Part shown: in pieces, positions 32,019 through 41,785 of the stretch | Position numbering within the stretch: position 1 is the first letter of the stretch | Layout of the letters: every line of letters starts with the position of its first letter | Assembly (NCBI RefSeq): GCF_014647435.1 | Contig: NZ_BMPE01000011.1 | Span: forward strand, 1 to 64,000 | Source: Deinococcus radiotolerans | GTDB lineage: Bacteria; Deinococcota; Deinococci; Deinococcales; Deinococcaceae | Reading direction: 5' to 3' | Length of the DNA: 64,000 bases | Position numbers and translations under genes: made by a program | Notes under the pieces: model-generated | Databases searched by the model: none | What the model was told of the DNA's origin: nothing | What the model saw: the letters and a program-made list of their open reading frames with translations, nothing else

Positions 32019-32609
32019 TCAGCGGCCAACGCTGTACCGCACGGTATCGCTGGTCCAGTTCTGCTGCGGAACGGGCTGCTCGACGGGATTCACGACAATA
32101 CTCAGCGCCTGCGCCAGGCCCGCCTGCGTCCGCGGCTGTACGGTGGCGAAGGTCTCACCCTGCTGGTACTGGCTGAGCTGGTTCAGGTTCAGCGGGGTGC
32201 GGCTGGCGATGACCAACACCTTGTTCACGCCGCGCGGCCCACTGATGTTGAACACGAAATTATCGCCCTGCGCGGGGAACACCCGGGTCTGCCCGGCGCG
32301 CACGAAGGCGCTGCCACTCAGGCGGTTCGGCAGAATCTGATCCGTCGTGCCATCCGGGTTGAGATTGAAGAGGTACACGTACGCGTCCTCGTTGACGGTC
32401 GTGCTGATACTGATCCGGTCGCCGACGCGGTAGGTGGGGGTCCGGTCACCACTCGGGTCGCGGTCCACCCAGACCTTCACGCTGAGGTCCGTGGGGACAG
32501 GATTGACGATGATGCTCTGCGCACTCAGTTTCGGCGCGGCCAGGGCAGGTGTGGCAAGAATGCCGAGGATGGAAGCGGTCAGGGCGATCAGCAGAGCGGG
32601 CTTCTTCAT
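32019..32609 (-). CDS. Secreted DUF4384-domain protein
   Basis: A 196-residue exported protein with signal peptide MKKPALLIALTASILGILATPALAA. The mature part contains a DUF4384 domain (about residues 55-160): YRVGDRISISTTVNEDAYVYLFNLNPDGTTDQILPNRLSGSAFVRAG, then FVFNISGPRGVNKVLVIAS. DUF4384 proteins occur in bacterial envelopes and their role is not settled. The ends of the mature protein share the phrase SIIVNPV / SIVVNPV, a small internal repeat. It starts downstream of a 280-bp gap with two hairpins, so it is probably transcribed on its own. Confidence 0.8.
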   Translation of the reverse strand: MKKPALLIALTASILGILATPALAAPKLSAQSIIVNPVPTDLSVKVWVDRDPSGDRTPTYRVGDRISISTTVNEDAYVYLFNLNPDGTTDQILPNRLSGSAFVRAGQTRVFPAQGDNFVFNISGPRGVNKVLVIASRTPLNLNQLSQYQQGETFATVQPRTQAGLAQALSIVVNPVEQPVPQQNWTSDTVRYSVGR

Positions 32610-32733
32610 GAGGGACTCCAGGGGACGTGCCGACCCTCACCGCGCGGTGATTTTCGCCGTGCGGGTGCCTATGGGGTGGCGCGTGTTCCTGTCCTGAATG
32701 GTAAGCAAAGTCACCTGACGCGCGGTGAAGGCA

Positions 32734-32787
32734 GCCTGACGGAACATGAGCCGGAACGTAACTGAACTCATGATCGTTCCGTCAGGC
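32734..32787. repeat. Inverted repeat with two alternative pairings
   Basis: GCCTGACGGAAC at 32734-32745 pairs perfectly with GTTCCGTCAGGC at 32776-32787, and ATGAG/CTCAT extends the stem inside. A second partner, GGAACG at 32753-32758, can pair with the same CGTTCC, so two exclusive hairpins are possible. It lies 125 bp before the DUF4384 start. Confidence 0.6.
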
Positions 32788-32846
32788 AATCGGACACAGC
32801 AGGGACTGCACCGCTACCTGCACGCATCAGGGGCAACAAAGTGAAT

Positions 32847-32872
32847 GCGGCCCTCCCAGTTGGGAAGGCCGC
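32847..32872 (-). terminator. Terminator of the collagen-like gene
   Basis: GCGGCC and TCCCA at 32847-32858 pair with TGGGA and GGCCGC at 32861-32872, one base pair mismatch inside, a 2-base loop. It lies 18 bp after the stop codon of the collagen-like gene, followed by a T-rich run on the minus strand. Confidence 0.7.
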
Positions 32873-32889
32873 ACCTGCGAAAGGATGGA

Positions 32890-34275
32890 TCAGTTAGCCG
32901 TGGCGCACACCACGTAGGGGGTCAGCGTCGTGCCGCCAGTACCACTGACACGTACCGCGGTGCTCTTCCAGCTGGTGACGGTGTCGGGGAAGCTGCTGGA
33001 CACCACGAAGGTACCGTTGTTCCCGTTGCTCAGTGCGGCCCCACCACCGATGGCCTTTTTGCCCGTGGGGCAGCTGGCCGTGGCGGTCGGCGTCTGGCCT
33101 GTGGCCGCCGTGCCCGTCACAAGCTCGTAGCCGCTGACGCCGTTCAGTCCGTCCTTACCGTTGAGACCGTTGACGCCATCTTTGCCGTCGACGCCGTTCT
33201 TGCCGTCAATCCCGTTGATGCCATCTTTGCCGTCGACACCGTTCTTGCCGTCGATCCCGTTGATGCCATCTTTGCCGTCGACGCCGTTCTTGCCGTCGAT
33301 CCCATTGGTGCCGTCTTTACCGTCGATGCCGTTGGTACCGGCGAGGCCCTGGAGACCCTGGGCGCCGTCTTTGCCGTCAACGCCGTTCAGGCCGTCCTTA
33401 CCGTTGATGCCGTCTTTACCGTCGATACCGTTGGTACCAGCGAGGCCCTGAAGACCCTGGGCGCCGTCCTTGCCGTTGATACCGTCGATGCCATTGGTGC
33501 CAGCGAGGCCCTGGAGACCCTGAGCGCCGTCCTTGCCGTCCGCGCCGTTCAGGCCGTTCGTGCCGGCGGGACCCTGCGGGCCGACGGCGCCGTCCACGCC
33601 ATTCTTGCCATCCAGGCCGTTGGCACCGGCGAGCCCTGGGGCGCCGTCCTTGCCGTCGACGCCGTTGGTGCCGGCGGGGCCCATGGCGCCGGGAGCGCCG
33701 TCTTTACCGTCGGTTCCGTTCACGCCGTCCTTACCGGCGATGCCCTGGGCACCAGCTGCGCCCGTGTCACCCTTGGCTCCGGCAGCTCCGGCAGGACCCT
33801 GCGGACCGACGGGGCCAGCGGCGCCGTCTTTACCATTTGCGCCCGCAGCGCCCTGAGCGCCGGTTGCACCAGCAGCGCCGGTGTCACCCTTGGGACCCTG
33901 GGGGCCCATGGGGCCGGCGGGACCCTGGGGGCCGGTGCCGGCGGCGACCCAGGCGAGGCCGGTGTCGGTGAAGGTCAGGGTGTACCCGGCCTTGCCAGCG
34001 TTGCTGGTGGCGAGTTTCAGGGCGGTGATGCTGCCGTCCTTGAGGCGGACGCCGTCGATGGCGCCGGTCGTGGCGGCGGTGGCGGCCGTGGCGGCGGTCG
34101 TGGCAGCCTGGATGCCGCTGGCGAGGGCGGCGAAGTTGTCGTTGACTTCGGAGGCCTTGATGGGGGTGCCGGCCTTGAAGCTGACCAGGGTGGGGGCCTG
34201 GTCGGCGGCGAGGCTGCCGGAGATGACGAGGGCGGCGCCGAGCAGGGCGGATTTGGTGTCGAGTTTGAGTTTCAT
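32890..34275 (-). CDS. Collagen-like triple-helix repeat protein
   Basis: A 461-residue exported protein. After a signal peptide (KSALLGAALVISGSLAADQ) an N-terminal domain carries FKAGTPIKASEVNDNFAALASGIQAA, as in phage-tail and spore collagen-like proteins. About 260 residues of uninterrupted Gly-X-Y follow (from GTGPQGPAG near residue 113 to GLNGVSG near 375), rich in GKDG and GNDG triplets. A C-terminal 80-residue domain with three cysteines (ASCPTGKKAIGGG...YVVCATAN) may trimerise it. The Asp/Lys-rich triplets would stabilise a triple helix without hydroxyproline. AGGAG lies before ATG 34275. The 47-residue lipoprotein gene directly upstream is likely cotranscribed. Confidence 0.88.
   Translation of the reverse strand: MKLKLDTKSALLGAALVISGSLAADQAPTLVSFKAGTPIKASEVNDNFAALASGIQAATTAATAATAATTGAIDGVRLKDGSITALKLATSNAGKAGYTLTFTDTGLAWVAAGTGPQGPAGPMGPQGPKGDTGAAGATGAQGAAGANGKDGAAGPVGPQGPAGAAGAKGDTGAAGAQGIAGKDGVNGTDGKDGAPGAMGPAGTNGVDGKDGAPGLAGANGLDGKNGVDGAVGPQGPAGTNGLNGADGKDGAQGLQGLAGTNGIDGINGKDGAQGLQGLAGTNGIDGKDGINGKDGLNGVDGKDGAQGLQGLAGTNGIDGKDGTNGIDGKNGVDGKDGINGIDGKNGVDGKDGINGIDGKNGVDGKDGVNGLNGKDGLNGVSGYELVTGTAATGQTPTATASCPTGKKAIGGGAALSNGNNGTFVVSSSFPDTVTSWKSTAVRVSGTGGTTLTPYVVCATAN
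33171..33305 (-). repeat. Three 45-bp tandem repeats inside the collagen-like gene
   Basis: Three 45-bp copies (33171-33215, 33216-33260, 33261-33305) differ from each other by only two or three bases and encode the 15-residue unit GINGIDGKNGVDGKD. A partly degraded set continues to about 33560, with a GLQGLAGTNGID unit recurring three times. Such near-identical copies can change number by slipped replication. Confidence 0.9.
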
Positions 34276-34371
34276 GGTGACTCCTGATGGTTCAAGCAAT
34301 AGGGGAGCGTGTCCGTGCGGTGTGGCGCGGACGTCTGCGGGGGTGGAGCGGTGGGTGTGGGACGCGCTGGC

Positions 34372-34515
34372 TTACTGCCAGGTGGTCTTGTCCCAGATGG
34401 CAGTGCTGGAGTTCCAGGTGCCGGCCGCGCCGTTGGTGGGGGTGGTGCTGCCTCTGCAGGAGGTCAGTGCGAGGGTGAGGGCGCCCAAAGCCAGAATGAG
34501 AAACCGACGATTCAT
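34372..34515 (-). CDS. 47-residue lipoprotein
   Basis: A very short lipoprotein: signal MNRRFLILALGALTLALTSC with lipobox cysteine at residue 20, then only 27 mature residues rich in Thr, Asn and Trp, ending TAIWDKTTWQ. A good ribosome site (AAGGAG) lies seven bases before ATG 34515. It is 96 bp upstream of the collagen-like gene on the same strand and probably in the same transcript, so the two may act together at the cell surface. No family is recognised. Truncation is possible, but the start signals and a clean stop suggest a real peptide. Confidence 0.6.
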   Translation of the reverse strand: MNRRFLILALGALTLALTSCRGSTTPTNGAAGTWNSSTAIWDKTTWQ

Positions 34516-35020
34516 AGGTATCTCCTTGGGAGGGGTCTCACCATTCGCTCCGTCTGCCCTGAGGTGACCGTGTACTGAGGCAGAGTTCATCGCTTCCCTG
34601 GTTGTGTTGCACAGGAGTGTGCTTGCTTAATCATTAATGAATTTCCTGTCATGAATCTGACATTTTTAGAAGGTTCTATGAAATTTTTCATATTAATGAG
34701 CTGTAAGGATGCCGGGGCGTATTGGGGATGCTGTCCAAGACGTTTTGCAGCGCAGGGACGGCTTTTCTCGGTGCCCCTCTGGTCCCCCCCGATGGGGGCC
34801 GAGTTCGGGGGGAACTAGAGGGCATGCCGACACTCTAATCGAAATTTTGCGCCAAAAAACCAGAAAATAGTCTTTATAGTGCGAGAATTTCCATTTTATT
34901 GTACTTAGTAAGTCATGTGATATTTCTGTCAGAGAAAGGTCTGAATCCGTGTCTTGAATATTCTCAGAATGAGAGCGCTGTTCATGAGCTTTCACGTTCA
35001 TCACACGCGGCAATAGCAGA
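34516..35020. other. AT-rich intergenic region before the collagen-like locus
   Basis: About 500 bp without a supported gene. Two parts (about 34600-34700 and 34840-34990) are strikingly AT-rich against the GC-rich background. It contains the inverted repeat TGTCA-N6-TGACA at 34647-34662 and should hold the minus-strand promoter of the lipopeptide/collagen pair. A 106-codon frame on the minus strand (34693-35013) lacks a ribosome site and Deinococcus-like composition and is not accepted as a gene. Confidence 0.6.
34647..34662. promoter_or_regulatory. Inverted repeat in the AT-rich region
   Basis: TGTCA (34647-34651) and TGACA (34658-34662) flank TGAATC. It is 132 bp upstream of the lipopeptide start codon and could be an operator. 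It is not the RDRM pattern, whose half-sites are closer and longer. Confidence 0.35.
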
Positions 35021-35051
35021 AGCGGCCCGCCCGGTTATCCGGGGGGCCGCT
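35021..35051 (-). terminator. Terminator of tRNA-Gln
   Basis: AGCGGCCC and CCCGG (35021-35034, one unpaired G) pair with CCGGG and GGGCCGCT (35039-35051) around a TTAT loop. It lies 5 bp past the tRNA 3' end on the minus strand. Confidence 0.7.
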
Positions 35052-35056
35052 GGTTC

Positions 35057-35130
35057 TGGCAGGGATACTAGGATTCGAACCTAGACAAACAGATCCAAAA
35101 TCTGTTGTGCTGCCATTACACCATATCCCT
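35057..35130 (-). tRNA. tRNA-Gln (TTG)
   Basis: A 74-base tRNA on the minus strand. The acceptor AGGGATA pairs with TATCCCT, the anticodon stem ACAGA/TCTGT encloses loop TTTTGGA with anticodon TTG, the T arm has GGTTCGAATCC, and CCA is encoded at the 3' end (35057-35059). Confidence 0.95.
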
Positions 35131-35168
35131 TTACTGCCGGCCTGACTGGTGCGTTTCAGGCGGCCACA

Positions 35169-35198
35169 AGTATAGGGGCGTGCAGCACGGTCGGTCAA
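35169..35198 (-). promoter_or_regulatory. Promoter of tRNA-Gln
   Basis: On the minus strand TTGACC (35193-35198) and TATACT (35169-35174) are separated by 18 bp, and the tRNA begins 38 bases downstream of the -10 box. Confidence 0.8.
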
Positions 35199-35232
35199 GC
35201 CAGGTGCGCGGTCCACGGCGCGGCAGGACGGA

Positions 35233-37905
<2,673 letters not shown>

Positions 37906-37993
37906 CCGCTCAGTCTAGAGCCGCGCAGGCAGCGCGCGGAAGGAAGAGCGTCACGGTGCTGCGCGGAGGGCAGGGTAGACTGAACGGCAGTTC

Positions 37994-39142
37994 ATGACGA
38001 ATCCTCAGTCCTCCACCGTGTTTGTCGTGACCTCACAGGCGGCCCGCGCGCAGGCCCTGGCCCCGCTGCTCCCGCGGGTGCATGTCGTGCACGTCCCCAG
38101 CGCCGAATTCCTGATGCGCGAAGCGCACGTCACTATTCCCGACGTGGCGCTGCTGTACACCGACACGCCCGGCGTGCCCCTGCACCAGGTACTGCCCATG
38201 CTGCGCCAGCGGGCCGAGCTGGGCGGCACGCACTGGCTGGCGGTCGGCTCGCAGGGCCTGGGCGAGATGCTCGGCGCGGGCGTCGACGCCCTGATCAGCG
38301 ACGCCACTCCGCCCGAAGCGCTCGCGCTTCAGGTGGGCGCCCTGCTGGGCCGCGCGCAGCAGTTCAGGGACGCCCTGGGCCGCGTGGCCAGCCTGCAGCG
38401 CCGCATGGACACCTGGGAGCACGAGGAACGCGTCCGCGACCAGCTGGTGCACATGCTCGTGCACGACCTGAAAAACCCCATTGCGGCCGTCATGGGCCTG
38501 CTGGAGATCGTTCAGGAGGACCCCCGCGTGCCCGAGGACAACCGCGAGCTGCTGAAAGTGGCCCGGGACGAGACGCAGCACCTGCTGCACCTCACCGTGA
38601 ACATGCTCGACGTCCGCAAGATCCAGGCGGGCAAGATGAACCTGCGGCGCGAACTGATGTTCACGCCCATGTTCCGCGAGGTGGTGGACCTCGCCCGCGG
38701 GGACGTTGGCAGTGGCCTGCGCGACCGGCACGTGCGCGTCGAGGTGGAACCCGACCTGAGCCCCGCCAGTGTCGACCCGGAAATCCTGCGCCGCGTGCTG
38801 GCGAACCTGATCAGCAACGCGCTGAAGCACACCACGACCGGCGGCGTGATCACCGTGATGGTCCGCGGCACGCCGGAGGCCGTGCAGGTCACCGTCCGCG
38901 ACGATGGCGAGGGCATCCCGGCCGAGGACATCCCGAACCTGTTCGCGGCGTTCGAGCAGTCCCGCCTGACCCTGCACGGCCGCTTCGACACTGGCATGGG
39001 CCTGGCGTTCTGCAAGCTGGCCGTCGAGGAGCACGGCGGGACCATCTGGGTGGAATCCGAACGCGGGAAGGGCGCGTCGTTCTACTTCACGCTGCCGCTG
39101 GCGCAGGACGCCGAGGACGACGACTTCGCGGAACTCGTGTAG
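37994..39142 (+). CDS. Sensor histidine kinase with N-terminal receiver-like domain
   Basis: A 382-residue soluble kinase. The first 120 residues resemble a response-regulator receiver fold in size and strand pattern ([39 protein letters not shown]). However, the acidic pocket and phospho-aspartate are not convincing. HisKA follows with the phospho-histidine H157 in [21 protein letters not shown], then HATPase_c with the N box [14 protein letters not shown]1 [10 protein letters not shown] and G2 [18 protein letters not shown]. No transmembrane segment is seen, so it senses a cytoplasmic signal or partner. It diverges from the helicase over 88 bp; no partner regulator is adjacent. TAGACT lies 12 bases before the ATG. 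Confidence 0.9.
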   Translation: MTNPQSSTVFVVTSQAARAQALAPLLPRVHVVHVPSAEFLMREAHVTIPDVALLYTDTPGVPLHQVLPMLRQRAELGGTHWLAVGSQGLGEMLGAGVDALISDATPPEALALQVGALLGRAQQFRDALGRVASLQRRMDTWEHEERVRDQLVHMLVHDLKNPIAAVMGLLEIVQEDPRVPEDNRELLKVARDETQHLLHLTVNMLDVRKIQAGKMNLRRELMFTPMFREVVDLARGDVGSGLRDRHVRVEVEPDLSPASVDPEILRRVLANLISNALKHTTTGGVITVMVRGTPEAVQVTVRDDGEGIPAEDIPNLFAAFEQSRLTLHGRFDTGMGLAFCKLAVEEHGGTIWVESERGKGASFYFTLPLAQDAEDDDFAELV

Positions 39143-39157
39143 GCCCTGGCCAGGCGG

Positions 39158-41308
39158 TCAGTTCACCTGCACCCGCTGAATGTTCCAGGTGACCGTGCGG
39201 GTGGTGGGCAGACCCCGCACCTGCCCCGGCTCGGAACGCGAGCCCTTCAGGGTGATGACGCCGCCGCGGCTCTGCGCGGCGCCGTCCACCGTCACGCCGT
39301 ACCAGTTGTGATACGGGTGCCGGGTCAGGCCCGAATCGCTGGACTGCCCGTCCGAGAAGGGATTGCAGGCGCCCTTGAAGTAATGGGAGGAACTGAAGCT
39401 GCCCTGCCCGAGCACCGAGTCGGTGTTCTCCCCAGGCAGCTCGATCTGCACGAGGTACGTCCCGTCGGGCTGCACGGACACGTCCAGGCGGCGGGTGACG
39501 TCCAGCGTGGCGGCCGAGTGATCCTGCTGCGAGTCCCGGGCCACCTCCGTGCGGACCGTCTTGTCGTCGGCGCAGACCACGCTGTAGCTCGCGTCGTACC
39601 GGGAGTTCAGGTCGTAGGTGCTGGCGTGGTGCGTCTGCGCGTTCAGGCTCGCCCAGCGCGTCCCGCCGGACTCGGTCTCGCCCTCCAGGCCGCTCACGGT
39701 GTACGTGGAGGTGGCCAGCAGCGTCTCGCTGCGCTCCCCGGCGGGTGAGCCGTTGGGGTCCAGCAGCGTGGTGTGCTCGTCCACGCGGTCCTCGACCGTG
39801 ACGGTCCCGGTCCAGCAGGTGGTGCCCGTGGCGTCCGCGCAGCTGGCCTTCCAGTCCTGCACGGTCAGCGGTACGGTCGTCGAGATGGGCCACATGCGGT
39901 TGAGCAGCTCGATCGGCAGGCCCAGCAGGCCGCCCACGCCGCCCGAGGCGGTGCCCAGAGCGTCGAGCAGGTCCCCGGCCAGGCTGGCGGTCTTGAGGGT
40001 CGTGACGGCCGTCACCCGGCCCGTCTTCGTGACGGTGGTGGCCGCCGGGCCCAGCTCCTCATGCTGGCGGGCACCCGTGAAATGGAAGTCGGCCGTGCCG
40101 GACGCGTCGGTCCTGTCGTGCATGACCTCCTCGCCCGCCGCGGCCGTCAGGATGGCGTAGTCGGCGCCGTCCCCCGCGGCGCGCCAGCGGATGTCGGCGC
40201 CCTCGACCGCCCCGGCATTCGGCAGGCTGAAATCCAGCCCAACGTGATTCAGGGCCAGCCGCATGCAGTTCAGGTACTGCACGTTGTTCGGCAGCTGGTA
40301 GGCCACCTTCGCCAGGGCGGTGTGCTGGGTGTCGCCGTCATGCAGGGTGCTCTGGGTGCGCTGCACGCTGGTGTTGTTCACGGTGACGTCCATGCGGAAA
40401 CTGGCGAACATCATCGTGAACTTCAGGTAGCTGAGCACCAGGTTCGCGCGGCCCAGCCACTCGGCGCTGGCGATCACGCCCGCGTCCTCCAGGTACGCCA
40501 GGAGCTGACCCATGCCGTAGTTGAGGCCCAGCGCGGCGCCGTCCATGACGGTGCCCTCCACCCCGCCGAAGGTGCAGTTCGGCGCGGCGTCCTGCGCGCG
40601 CAGGGCGGCGGACCCAAGGGAGGCGTGCCCAGCGGTGAGGCCTGGGGCGCGCACCCCGAGCGGCAGGGTCGCCCCATGGGCCTGCGCGGTCCCGGCCAGG
40701 CGCCCCGCGATCCGCAGGAGCAGCAGGGCGTGCTGCGCGGCGTCCACTGTGACGTCCGCAATGGGCGTGTCGCCCAGCAGGTCGCCGCCGGGTCCGCCCA
40801 GCGCGGACGTGAAGCGGGCCAGGAAGCGCGCCGTGGGGACGGTGCTGGCCGCGTCGGCGCGCAGGTCCTCGCGCAGTTTCGTGGCGATCTGCGCCGCGTC
40901 CGTGCCCGGCCACAGAGTGACAAGCGTCTGCGCGAACTCCAGCAGGGTCACGGTGCCGCCCTGGGCGCGCTGGTAGAGGATCGCAGCCGGGTCGTCCTGC
41001 GCCAGGGCCAGGCCCAGGCTGGGCTGCTGGGCGGGGCGCAGGACGGTGCCGTCCAGCTGCCGGACGCTCAGCCCGGCGGCACTCAGGGCGTCCAGCCACG
41101 CGGCCTGCGCGTCGTCGTTGCCCCCGGAGACGCGGGCGGCCAGCTGCGCGGCGCGCAGATCCACGCCACTCACGTCCCCGCCGGTCCCGCCGCCGGGCGG
41201 GGTGGGGACCGGCGTGGGCGTGTGAGGGGCGCCGCAGGCGGTCAGCTGGGTGGCGGCCAGGGCGAGCGTGACGGTCAGGGCGCGCAGGGCAGTCAGGTGG
41301 AGGGTCAT
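39158..41308 (-). CDS. Large lipoprotein of unknown function
   Basis: A 716-residue predicted lipoprotein with signal MTLHLTALRALTVTLALAATQLTAC, then a Pro/Gly/Thr linker (PTPVPTPPGGGTGG). Residues about 50-330 are helical and Ala-rich, with long amphipathic runs. Residues about 330-716 are beta-rich (VTRRLDVSVQPDGTYLVQIELPGE, SYSVVCADDKTVRTEV). Several spaced cysteines (NCTFGG, LNCMRLALNH, SCADATGTTCWTG, GACNPFSDG) could make disulfides. I know of no matching family. It diverges from the other large lipoprotein gene across the 477-bp AT-rich region with direct repeats, so the two may be co-regulated. Confidence 0.7.
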   Translation of the reverse strand: MTLHLTALRALTVTLALAATQLTACGAPHTPTPVPTPPGGGTGGDVSGVDLRAAQLAARVSGGNDDAQAAWLDALSAAGLSVRQLDGTVLRPAQQPSLGLALAQDDPAAILYQRAQGGTVTLLEFAQTLVTLWPGTDAAQIATKLREDLRADAASTVPTARFLARFTSALGGPGGDLLGDTPIADVTVDAAQHALLLLRIAGRLAGTAQAHGATLPLGVRAPGLTAGHASLGSAALRAQDAAPNCTFGGVEGTVMDGAALGLNYGMGQLLAYLEDAGVIASAEWLGRANLVLSYLKFTMMFASFRMDVTVNNTSVQRTQSTLHDGDTQHTALAKVAYQLPNNVQYLNCMRLALNHVGLDFSLPNAGAVEGADIRWRAAGDGADYAILTAAAGEEVMHDRTDASGTADFHFTGARQHEELGPAATTVTKTGRVTAVTTLKTASLAGDLLDALGTASGGVGGLLGLPIELLNRMWPISTTVPLTVQDWKASCADATGTTCWTGTVTVEDRVDEHTTLLDPNGSPAGERSETLLATSTYTVSGLEGETESGGTRWASLNAQTHHASTYDLNSRYDASYSVVCADDKTVRTEVARDSQQDHSAATLDVTRRLDVSVQPDGTYLVQIELPGENTDSVLGQGSFSSSHYFKGACNPFSDGQSSDSGLTRHPYHNWYGVTVDGAAQSRGGVITLKGSRSEPGQVRGLPTTRTVTWNIQRVQVN

Positions 41309-41785
41309 GTGCGGAGCGTAGGCGGAGGGGCGTGGCTGGCGGATGGTGCGGGCGGCGAGAGGGAACGCCAGGTCGCCCAGGCCCCCCGATTGGCTGTATG
41401 AACTGCGGATGTTAAGTTCTTTACATTTTTTTCCCCAACTTGTTAAGATTCTTACACTCTTCGTCCTGATCTCAGCGCGTCCTCAGGCCGTCGGCACCTC
41501 CTGGCCCCACCCGGGGCCCACCCTGCACGGATCGCCGTGCACCCAGAGGCCACCATGGAGCCACACTAGACCGGCCCTGGTGAACTGATGAGCGGCACAC
41601 CAGCCCCATCCCCACGCGTCCACGCCCGCTGGATCACGGCGCGCGCCTGACCTCCTGCCCGGGAGCCTCAGCGCCGCGCCCATCACGCCGGATCACCCCG
41701 TTCACCCGAACGACCCCAGCGTTCAAGCCACAGAGACGGCCCGCCACCGCGCGCCGCCGCCCGACCAGTGCCTTGGGAGGCCCTG
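41309..41785. other. 477-bp divergent intergenic region
   Basis: The stretch 41398-41470 is AT-rich and holds two 15-bp direct repeats (listed separately); the rest is GC-rich with no supported frame. It must carry promoters for both flanking lipoprotein genes. Confidence 0.6.
41411..41456. promoter_or_regulatory. Pair of 15-bp direct repeats, candidate operator
   Basis: GTTAAGTTCTTTACA (41411-41425) and GTTAAGATTCTTACA (41442-41456) share 13 of 15 bases and start 31 bp apart, about three helical turns, putting both on the same face of the DNA. They lie roughly 100 bp before one lipoprotein gene and 330 bp before the other. Confidence 0.5.

Noticed and set aside
33130..33560. Regular short repeats that could be taken for a CRISPR array.
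   Set aside because: They are tandem without spacers and are in frame as Gly-X-Y codons of the collagen-like gene.
34372..34515. Truncated remnant of a larger lipoprotein.
   Set aside because: The start signals and stop are intact and no continuation in another frame was seen downstream; kept as a small gene.
34693..35013. A 106-codon minus-strand frame in the AT-rich region.
   Set aside because: No ribosome-binding site or -10 box at the start, composition and codon use unlike neighbours, no family resemblance, and its 3' half is low-complexity.
34900..35130. An integration (att) site at tRNA-Gln.
   Set aside because: No repeat of the tRNA 3' end was found in the AT-rich region and no integrase gene is present.
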